Part shown: positions 46,522-52,922 of the stretch, piece by piece
Layout of the letters: every line of letters begins with the position of its first letter
Numbering within the stretch: the first letter of the stretch is position 1
Assembly (NCBI GenBank): GCA_018303625.1
Contig: JAGVXV010000013.1
Coordinates: 1-52,922 of the forward strand
Direction: 5' to 3'
DNA from: Candidatus Woesearchaeota archaeon
GTDB lineage: Archaea; Nanobdellota; Nanobdellia; Woesearchaeales; GW2011-AR4
DNA: 52,922 bases
Notes under the pieces: generated by a model
Database searches by the model: none
The model's input: only the letters and a program-made list of their open reading frames with translations
What the model was told of the DNA's origin: nothing
Made by a program: the position numbers and the translations under genes

Positions 46522-47481
46522 ATGGAAATGTATGACACAATTATAATAGGCGCGGGAGTTACTGGCTTAGCTACTGCAATGTACGCCGGCAGGCTGAATT
46601 TGAAAGCATTGGTTTTAGGCGCGACATCAAGCAACGAGCTTCCAATCGGCGGCGTAATAACATTAACGGACACTGTTGACAACTACCCTGGATTCATTCA
46701 TTTGACGGGGGAGGAGCTTGCAAAAAAGCTTGAGGAGCATGCAAAAGATTATGATATACCGATAAAAGAGGAAAAAGCCGTTGATGTTTCTAAGAACAAA
46801 AAAATGAATTGTTTTATCGTCAAAACTGAAGAAAGTGCATATTATACAAAGACAGTGATTTTTGCGACAGGGGCAAAATGGCGCGAGCTGCTCATGAAGG
46901 GCGCTGATGCTTTCAAGAATAGGGGAGTGCATTACTGCGCATTATGCGATGGCGCGCTTTACCGGGATAAGATTCTTGCAGTTGTTGGCGGCTCTGACAC
47001 GGCAGCAAAAGAGGCATTGCTTCTGGCGCAGCATGGAAAAAAAGTGTATATCATTTACAGGGGAGATAAAATAAGGCCTGAGCCCGTAAACGGAAAATTA
47101 ATTGAAAAAACCGGCAAAATTGAGGTTATTACAAACACAAACATTATTGAGATAAAAGGGGATAAATTTGTGAAAAGCGTTTTACTGGACGGGGAGTATA
47201 AAGGAAGCAAAGAGTTAACGCTTGATGGTGTTTTTGGTGCTATAGGCCACATTCCACTATCGGATTTGGCTGTTAAATTAGGCGTTAAAATTAATGACAA
47301 AAAAGAAATAACGATAGATAGAGATTCAAAGACAAATATTGCCGGGGTTTTTGCTGCCGGCGACGTTGTTGATTCCGGCTTTAAGCAGGCGATAACAGGC
47401 GTTGCTGAAGGTGTTGTTGCTGCCCATTCCGCCTACACATACATCAAGGAAAATGAGGCTGTATCTGTTTTTGACGATTAG
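46522..47481 (+). CDS. trxB: Thioredoxin-disulfide reductase
   Basis: DTIIIGAGVTGLATAMYAGR; YCALCDGALYRDKILAVVGGSDTAAKEALLL; AGVFAAGDVVD. Confidence 0.9.
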   Translation: MEMYDTIIIGAGVTGLATAMYAGRLNLKALVLGATSSNELPIGGVITLTDTVDNYPGFIHLTGEELAKKLEEHAKDYDIPIKEEKAVDVSKNKKMNCFIVKTEESAYYTKTVIFATGAKWRELLMKGADAFKNRGVHYCALCDGALYRDKILAVVGGSDTAAKEALLLAQHGKKVYIIYRGDKIRPEPVNGKLIEKTGKIEVITNTNIIEIKGDKFVKSVLLDGEYKGSKELTLDGVFGAIGHIPLSDLAVKLGVKINDKKEITIDRDSKTNIAGVFAAGDVVDSGFKQAITGVAEGVVAAHSAYTYIKENEAVSVFDD

Positions 47482-47639
47482 GATTATAAAAAATAAAGAA
47501 AAACAAAATTTTAGTCGCTAGCGTTCCTAAAACCTAAAGGTTTTTGATTTAGAATATTTATTACGTTCTTTGCATTCTATTTCCCATATCTCAAACTCGC
47601 CCATAAATAAAAAATTTCCCAAAAATCATCTAAAACACC

Positions 47640-48092
47640 TTAATCTATCTCTGGATCTATGATTATAGTAGCCCCAGGCGTAGAATTTAGAAGTCTGCTT
47701 CCTGTTCCATCTGGTTTAAAATACCTCATTTCAGAAAGCTCGATAGGGCAATTCAATTTTCTTAGGTTTGTGAATCCATAATAATACAACCCTTCCTCAG
47801 ATTCGCTTCCTTGAAGTCTAAATTCCACGGGGTTTTCGTTTGTTATTTCAATAAAATCTGCTTTGGCAACAACGTTAGATTCTTTAAATAAAATGTCTCT
47901 CACTTTAAAATAGACATGGGTTATCCTTTTATTTCCTGCATTTTTAATCTGTTTAGAGTTTGAATAAAAATATAATTTATTTTTGCCACTATTTTGAAAA
48001 TATTTAAATGCATCGCCAATCCGATTACCCTCTACTACAGCCAACAATGCGGGGGATTTGTTGTTTTCATCATCTATAAGGCCATTCTCCAT
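47640..48092 (-). CDS. Hypothetical protein
   Basis: 150-aa ORF from MENGLIDDENNKSPALLAVVEGN preceded by an SD-like GGAGGT. Confidence 0.6.
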   Translation of the reverse strand: MENGLIDDENNKSPALLAVVEGNRIGDAFKYFQNSGKNKLYFYSNSKQIKNAGNKRITHVYFKVRDILFKESNVVAKADFIEITNENPVEFRLQGSESEEGLYYYGFTNLRKLNCPIELSEMRYFKPDGTGSRLLNSTPGATIIIDPEID

Positions 48093-48178
48093 TTTTAATA
48101 CCTCCAGCATTTTTATTATATTCTTATATAAAAATTTTATGTTAAAAACATTCCAATTTGAATAATCCAAATGTTTAA

Positions 48179-48325
48179 TTACCTAACAGGTTTTATCTTG
48201 TCAATCTCGTTCAGGAGTTCTAGACAAAATATTTCAGCCTCTTTAATTCCTAAGTCTACAATGAGCTTCTTTTTAACATACAAACAGACTTTCTTTTCTT
48301 CAATTCTAAAATTTAATTTTGCCAT
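48179..48325 (-). CDS. Small protein, 48 aa (MAKLNFRIEEKKVCLYVKKKLIVDLGIKEAEIFCLELLNEIDKIKPVR)
   Basis: ORF below track cutoff; C-terminal half resembles the C-terminus of the 48827..49384 product. Confidence 0.55.
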   Translation of the reverse strand: MAKLNFRIEEKKVCLYVKKKLIVDLGIKEAEIFCLELLNEIDKIKPVR

Positions 48326-48345
48326 TTTGCTTCTCTTTCATATTT

Positions 48346-48813
48346 TTATTTTTCAATAAAATCCTTGAAAACTTCAATATTTTCTTTAATTTTGTCCATG
48401 CATTCATCAATTTGAGGTTTCCAACCTTCATTGCCTTGAGTAGGACCATCCTTAATATCAAAGTCAGCATCATCTTTATTTTCGCCTAATAATTTGTTGA
48501 ACACAAATTCTTTCAAAGTGAATATTTTTTTGTTTGATATATCCAACTCTCGGATATTCCTAAGATCGCGCTCAATATCTTTGGACATTACTAATATCAA
48601 ATCGGCATCTTTGACTCTTTGTCTATGCTCTTCTTTTCTACCCTTAGTTCCCCATTGATCATATTCATTCTTTGTGCCGAATATATGCCACTTCCCTGCA
48701 GAGTTTGCACTTATGTTATCGAGGTTATGAACTCTTATTATCTCTTTCATTCTTTCTTCAGCATATTTACTCCTTTGTATGTTTGCATAACAAACAAAAA
48801 CTATTTTGTACAT
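48346..48813 (-). CDS. Low-molecular-weight protein tyrosine phosphatase-like protein
   Basis: IVFVCYANIQRSKYAEE (Cx5RS loop) and DADLILVMSKDIERDL. Confidence 0.85.
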   Translation of the reverse strand: MYKIVFVCYANIQRSKYAEERMKEIIRVHNLDNISANSAGKWHIFGTKNEYDQWGTKGRKEEHRQRVKDADLILVMSKDIERDLRNIRELDISNKKIFTLKEFVFNKLLGENKDDADFDIKDGPTQGNEGWKPQIDECMDKIKENIEVFKDFIEK

Positions 48814-48826
48814 TTTTTTGCTCCAA

Positions 48827-49384
48827 TCAACTTATTTTATTGGTTTTGATTTTACCTATCTCCTTCAATATTTTAAGGCATAAGGATTCAGCTTTCTTGA
48901 TACCCATGGAAGCAATTCGCACTTTAAGGGCATACGCCAAACCTTGAATCCCTTCAATTCTACTCCTTAATGGTTCTTCCTTTATCTGCTTTCTCAAATC
49001 GCTAATAAGAGTTAGCTCGTATTTCAATCTCTCATCCATTAATCTTTCCTCTTTCTTTCTTTCCTTGGCATCGCAACCCTGCCTGATGATTTTTTTGGAA
49101 TGAGCCATGCTTTTCTTAAGCTCTTTTTCATAGCTATTCAGGTTATTCAATGTTAATTCCTCAACTTCCAGTATCCTTGAGAGGATGAAAGCTCCACATT
49201 TGCTGCAATGAGGGATATTGCTTAATTTGATTAGGCTAATTTTTGTCTTTTTTCTACAATGCATGCAGTATTGGTTTTTACTCATTAGTTTTAGCATTCT
49301 CATCACCTCAAAAATATTTCCCATTGAAAAAAGGGCTTTTCCAGTTGCAGGAGTCGCAAATGTGGTAATGCTTGTTCTGCTCAA
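48827..49384 (-). CDS. Zinc-ribbon protein with helical C-terminus (start uncertain, possibly MRMLKLMSKNQYCMHCRKK)
   Basis: YCMHCRKKTKISLIKLSNIPHCSKCGAF. Confidence 0.65.
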   Translation of the reverse strand: MSRTSITTFATPATGKALFSMGNIFEVMRMLKLMSKNQYCMHCRKKTKISLIKLSNIPHCSKCGAFILSRILEVEELTLNNLNSYEKELKKSMAHSKKIIRQGCDAKERKKEERLMDERLKYELTLISDLRKQIKEEPLRSRIEGIQGLAYALKVRIASMGIKKAESLCLKILKEIGKIKTNKIS

Positions 49385-49595
49385 AATTTGCTCCTCTTGC
49401 CCCCATATACCAACTTCCGCAGTCAGGGCAAAGCCTTATGCCCTCTATGTACATCCTAAATTTTCCATCTTTTAGATATTTGCTGTAAAGGTCCTCGCAG
49501 TCAAGGCTTTCCCTGGGCGAATGCTGGAATTCGCCTTTTGCAATGAGCCTTTTTAGGTAGTTTTTAAGCTTTTTGCATATGCTGCATTTATTCAT
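49308..49595 (-). CDS. Small Cys-rich (zinc-ribbon-like) protein
   Basis: CSICKKL..., CPDCGSW, CDSCNW. Confidence 0.65.
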   Translation of the reverse strand: MNKCSICKKLKNYLKRLIAKGEFQHSPRESLDCEDLYSKYLKDGKFRMYIEGIRLCPDCGSWYMGARGANFEQNKHYHICDSCNWKSPFFNGKYF

Positions 49596-49726
49596 TTGAA
49601 CCCCTCCCTTAGTATTTTTCCTGCCTCCTCCAGCAGTTCTATTGCCTTTGAAAGGCCTAAATAAGCTTTTTTTTCCTTCTCTAATCCATATTCTTCCTTA
49701 TCTTCTATTAACCAGTTTTTACCCAT
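49592..49726 (-). CDS. Small helical protein, 44 aa (MGKNWLIEDKEEYGLEKEKKAYLGLSKAIELLEEAGKILREGFK)
   Basis: ATGA overlap with downstream gene; below track cutoff. Confidence 0.55.
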   Translation of the reverse strand: MGKNWLIEDKEEYGLEKEKKAYLGLSKAIELLEEAGKILREGFK

Positions 49727-49731
49727 TTTTA

Positions 49732-49986
49732 TCACCCGATATAGTCAAGATAAACAAGCGGTTTCCTTATGTCCGTTTTTTTTATGACTGGATAGACAAA
49801 TGCCTCATCTTCATCCTCTTCTTCATCGTAATCGGTTTCAATCCCAATTATACTTGCTTTTCCAGCATTGTCAACTATTATCTTAAACACTACAACTTCG
49901 CCAATGAGCTTCGCTATATTCCTTAGCTTCGATTCTAAATCCGCTTTAGATACTTGTTTTTGCAAATTTCTAGTAATGTTTCTCAT
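49732..49986 (-). CDS. Hypothetical protein
   Basis: 84-aa ORF immediately upstream in the same transcriptional direction. Confidence 0.5.
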   Translation of the reverse strand: MRNITRNLQKQVSKADLESKLRNIAKLIGEVVVFKIIVDNAGKASIIGIETDYDEEEDEDEAFVYPVIKKTDIRKPLVYLDYIG

Positions 49987-50089
49987 TTCTTAATAGAAAG
50001 CGTGTAGCCCTTAAATACTTAATTAAAGTGCAAAAAAATGTATTAAATATGAAAAAATATATAAATAAGTGCAATTTTAATGCGTAAAT

Positions 50090-50941
50090 ATGATAGATTC
50101 TACCCTTCCAAGAATTGTTAAAGAATGGTTTCTTAAGAAAAAATTCCATATGAAAGAGAAAGACATACCAAAAGTCTTGTTTAATCTTGATCAGGATTCA
50201 TTATTTATTTTAGAATTTGTCTTAACTGAACACGAAAAAGGTTTGAGTGAAGTTGCATCCAATAAAATCTATGAATATGTTTCTAGCTATCACTTTATGA
50301 AAAAGAGGAGATATCATTATAAAAAAGAAAAATTAGTAAAAGATAAAATCTTAATCAAAATAAAAGATAAAAGTAATTATTATATGGACCCAATGGTAAG
50401 AAGGTTTTATAAGATGGTATTTGTTGAGCAAGAAAAACTTAATATTTTCGCAGCGACCCCTAATAAATATCATTTTATTTCTTCTTTTGTTGTTAAAATA
50501 CCGAAAAAATCATATTTCAAAATTGAATTTCCTAAGTTTATAGAAATAATGGCTTCGCATGGTTATGTTTTGGAAGAGGTAACCTACCTAAAAAAAGGAA
50601 GAAAATCTGAACCAAAAATAATTGAGGATATTTCTTTTTATTATGAACCATTAATACTTTTATATCATTTAATAGTCGATATGACATATATAAATGAAGA
50701 TAATTTATACTATTTTTATGACTTAACCTGCGACATTCATCTTTCTAGCAAACATAGAGAATATTCAAAAATAGAAAGAGTTTTGAAAAAAGTAGGCAAG
50801 AAAAAAACAAAAAATGTTAACAAAATAGTGGCTGAATCCGTATGCTTTACACACACATTGAGTATTTATTGGTTCTTACATTCTTTTATAGGTGCTACAT
50901 TATTCCAAATCGAAAAATTCGGACCAAAAGAAATCAAATAA
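50090..50941 (+). CDS. Hypothetical protein
   Basis: 283-aa Lys/Tyr-rich ORF; no recognised family; TATA-like AATATATAAATAAG upstream. Confidence 0.6.
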   Translation: MIDSTLPRIVKEWFLKKKFHMKEKDIPKVLFNLDQDSLFILEFVLTEHEKGLSEVASNKIYEYVSSYHFMKKRRYHYKKEKLVKDKILIKIKDKSNYYMDPMVRRFYKMVFVEQEKLNIFAATPNKYHFISSFVVKIPKKSYFKIEFPKFIEIMASHGYVLEEVTYLKKGRKSEPKIIEDISFYYEPLILLYHLIVDMTYINEDNLYYFYDLTCDIHLSSKHREYSKIERVLKKVGKKKTKNVNKIVAESVCFTHTLSIYWFLHSFIGATLFQIEKFGPKEIK

Positions 50942-51093
50942 CTTTTCATTCTTTCAACCTCTTCTCCAGCCAAAACTTTCTAATTTAGATTGTTTTGTTT
51001 TTCTAATTTTAGCAGCTGATATTTATAAGCGATTACTTTTGTCAGCTACTAAAATAAATAAAATTTATAAATGATGTTTGCCTTCTGCTTCTT

Positions 51094-51330
51094 ATGCCTT
51101 TTTCAAAGTCATTCCCGAAAACAAGCAAAACAAGCCCTTATCCGCAATGGGAAGAGATTTTTCTTACAGACGCTGAAGAGAAGGCAGAGGAGCAGAAGTG
51201 CAGGAATGAAAATATAAAGCTGATGAAGATGAGAAGCCTAAAGACTAGTTTCTATATACTTTTTTCAGCCAGAATCTCTTCAAAAAAGGAAGAGTCAATG
51301 TTGAAAGAAAGAATCCTATTGATGGGATGA
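51094..51330 (+). CDS. Small hypothetical protein, possibly C-terminally eroded
   Basis: MPFSKSFPKTSKTSPYPQWEEIFLTDAEEKAEEQKCRNENIKLMK; 3' half overlaps the antiparallel ORF 51245..51496. Confidence 0.4.
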   Translation: MPFSKSFPKTSKTSPYPQWEEIFLTDAEEKAEEQKCRNENIKLMKMRSLKTSFYILFSARISSKKEESMLKERILLMG

Positions 51331-51496
51331 GGGCATTGAACCAGGGCTTAGGTATGCCAATCATTATCAAAAATATAGCAACTATGAAATAAGTCATGAC
51401 AGCTATTGATACTCTTCTTGTCTTGCTCAGCTCCCAGGCCTTGTCTGCTTCAACTCTTTTATTTCTCTCTTTTATGAAATCGATTTCCTTCTTCAT
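51245..51496 (-). CDS. Small two-TM membrane protein
   Basis: Hydrophobic segments RVSIAVMTYFIVAIFLIMIGIP and LIPSIGFFLSTLTLPFL. Confidence 0.65.
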   Translation of the reverse strand: MKKEIDFIKERNKRVEADKAWELSKTRRVSIAVMTYFIVAIFLIMIGIPKPWFNALIPSIGFFLSTLTLPFLKRFWLKKVYRN

Positions 51497-51504
51497 ATTG
51501 GAGC

Positions 51505-51750
51505 TTACCGTCTCTTCCTATGCCCAACATGCTTCATGCTTTCATCAGGGCCGTAAGTCATGGCTATCATGGCTGCAACAAACATTACTGTGAAAAATAA
51601 GACCAGTGTGAATCCCAATGATTTGCATGTTATTCCGAAAATAGTGCAATCGCCTGACTTCGGAAAGACATAGAATACTGAAATCAGAAAGCCTACAATG
51701 CTTGTTATCATAAAGCCGCCAGAAAGATGGGCTATATTGGGCTGCGTCAT
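51505..51750 (-). CDS. Small membrane protein
   Basis: Two TM segments; SD AAAAAAGAGGTG upstream of ATG. Confidence 0.65.
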   Translation of the reverse strand: MTQPNIAHLSGGFMITSIVGFLISVFYVFPKSGDCTIFGITCKSLGFTLVLFFTVMFVAAMIAMTYGPDESMKHVGHRKRR

Positions 51751-51787
51751 TTTACACCTCTTTTTTAATTAATTTATTTTTAATTTA

Positions 51788-51869
51788 TTTAAACTTAACG
51801 AAAATTTCTTGAATTTTCGGGAAGTTTAAACCTGAAAATCTCAGATTTTCATTGTTTAAACTTAACGAA
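51788..51869. repeat. Nested inverted and direct repeats spanning the trpS stop codon and 3' UTR
   Basis: IR 51822-51863 (19 paired bp); hairpin 51799-51806/51812-51819; 15-bp direct repeat TTTAAACTTAACGAA at 51788 and 51855. Confidence 0.75.
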
Positions 51870-52922
51870 TTTTAAGTCGCTTATCTCCTTTTTGGCTTTT
51901 TCCATTCCCCTGGTAAAATTGTTCATGAAAATTTCCATTTTTTCCATTGTGAGCTGCTTTATCTCCCCGGAAGCCATTTTTCCTGACTTATAGTCATTGT
52001 ATATTTTATTCAGCTCCTTGTCATCTTCAACCAGGTGCTGCTTCAGCAGCTCAAAGCACATGTCTTTCTCTATCACCGCCCCTTTTTTCCTATGCTCCTC
52101 TAAAGTGTCCCTGCCTCCTGACAGTGCATTCTGGATTTTTTTCCTTAAAACCTTCATGTCCTCCGGCAGCTCAATGCAGCTTTCAGGCTTTGACTTCGAC
52201 ATTTTAAAGCTGCCGTCCAGGCTCGGGGTGAATTTATGGTACAAGCTCGAGACTGAAAAGAATTTCTTTTCTTTGAATCTTTTGACAATGTCGCGGGCCA
52301 GCCTTATATGCGGATCCTGATCTATGCCAACAGGTATTATGCCAGGCATTCTTTCCTCAAGCTGCGGATACAAGACATCGCCTACCTGAGTTATTGCTGC
52401 GAAAATCCTGCCCGGGTCTGCATTGCCGTATATAGCCCCAAACTCGTTTAATGTTATTTTTTTTGCGAACTCGTAGGCCAGATGTATCACATCTCTGTTT
52501 TCGCTCTGGAAATAGAATATTGTTTTTTTTGCGTCCAATCCCAAAGAGATGTAAGCTGGGATGTGAAAATCCAAAGCCCTTTTTCTCGCTTCTTCCAAGG
52601 AAACTCCCCTTGTTGATGCCGCCTCCAAATCCGCTATAAGCATGTATGTTTTGGCCCCATGCCCCTGGAAATACTTTATGTTCTCTATAACCATCTTGTT
52701 GCCGAAATGGATTTTGTCGTTAGTCGGCATTATTCCGCTTAAAACATAGAATTTTTTTTTGTTTTTTATTGCCTCTGCTATCTGCTCCATGCCCCTGCCT
52801 GCAAAAACAACATTCCTGCGCATTATCCTGTTCGGCTTCGGGAAGGTATTTTCGCTGAAAACCTCAAGCCCGAAATCCTTTATGATTTTCTCGTAGCTCT
52901 CAATAAGCTCAGAGCCCCAGGG
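51849..52922 (-). CDS. trpS: Tryptophan-tRNA ligase, 5' end beyond window
   Basis: Reading frame continues to the window edge (PWGSELIESYEKIIKDFGLEVFSENTFPKPNRIMRRNVVFAGRG); KMSKS motif FKMSKSKPESCI; MPTNDKIHFGNKM. Confidence 0.93.
   Translation of the reverse strand, partial: PWGSELIESYEKIIKDFGLEVFSENTFPKPNRIMRRNVVFAGRGMEQIAEAIKNKKKFYVLSGIMPTNDKIHFGNKMVIENIKYFQGHGAKTYMLIADLEAASTRGVSLEEARKRALDFHIPAYISLGLDAKKTIFYFQSENRDVIHLAYEFAKKITLNEFGAIYGNADPGRIFAAITQVGDVLYPQLEERMPGIIPVGIDQDPHIRLARDIVKRFKEKKFFSVSSLYHKFTPSLDGSFKMSKSKPESCIELPEDMKVLRKKIQNALSGGRDTLEEHRKKGAVIEKDMCFELLKQHLVEDDKELNKIYNDYKSGKMASGEIKQLTMEKMEIFMNNFTRGMEKAKKEISDLKFVKFKQ

Noticed and set aside
47510-47640. Hairpin AAAACCTAAAGGTTTT downstream of trxB as an ncRNA
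   Set aside because: Short stem in an AT-rich gap without promoter or further structure; likely incidental or a transcript end.

Overview
This 52.9-kb window looks like an archaeal chromosome. Archaeal hallmarks are Topo VI A/B, an archaeal DnaG-like primase, ABCE1, a RIO kinase, a KH-domain (Krr1/Dim2-type) protein, DUF99, TATA-box promoters and GGAGGTGA-type Shine-Dalgarno (SD) sites. The many small Cys-rich or membrane proteins suggest a DPANN-like (Woesearchaeota-type) lineage, but that placement is inference. Gene blocks are: a PadR plus MacB/FtsX-like and DrrAB-like ABC transporter block; a giant surface-protein cluster with FG-GAP, Ig-like and PGF-pre-PGF domains; a PadR/Cys-Cys small-protein/nitroreductase cassette; an acyl-CoA ligase; a tRNA-Thr-like gene next to a LAGLIDADG protein; ABCE1; GlmS; a CcdA-type redox block; tRNA-Arg; the top6A/top6B/KH/RIO block; dnaG; a SurA-thioredoxin pair; HerA-like ATPase; TrxB; and TrpRS. 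The strongest candidates for undescribed biology are non-coding. (1) The glmS 5' leader can form a pseudoknot (8-bp + 10-bp interleaved helices plus a 9-bp hairpin) that excludes a 14-bp helix sequestering the glmS SD, which is a riboswitch-like architecture. (2) Two tandem modules at about 39.2-39.33 kb each consist of CACCUCUUUUU (anti-SD), a GNRA hairpin with tandem G.U pairs, and a U-tail, suggesting an unannotated sRNA. (3) A multibranched structured RNA lies upstream of dnaG. Protein-level highlights are an ABCE1 that has lost four of eight Fe-S cysteines and a thiol-rich PadR cassette with an 8-aa MKGGEGCC micro-ORF. All calls come from reading the sequence; no searches or folding programs were run.
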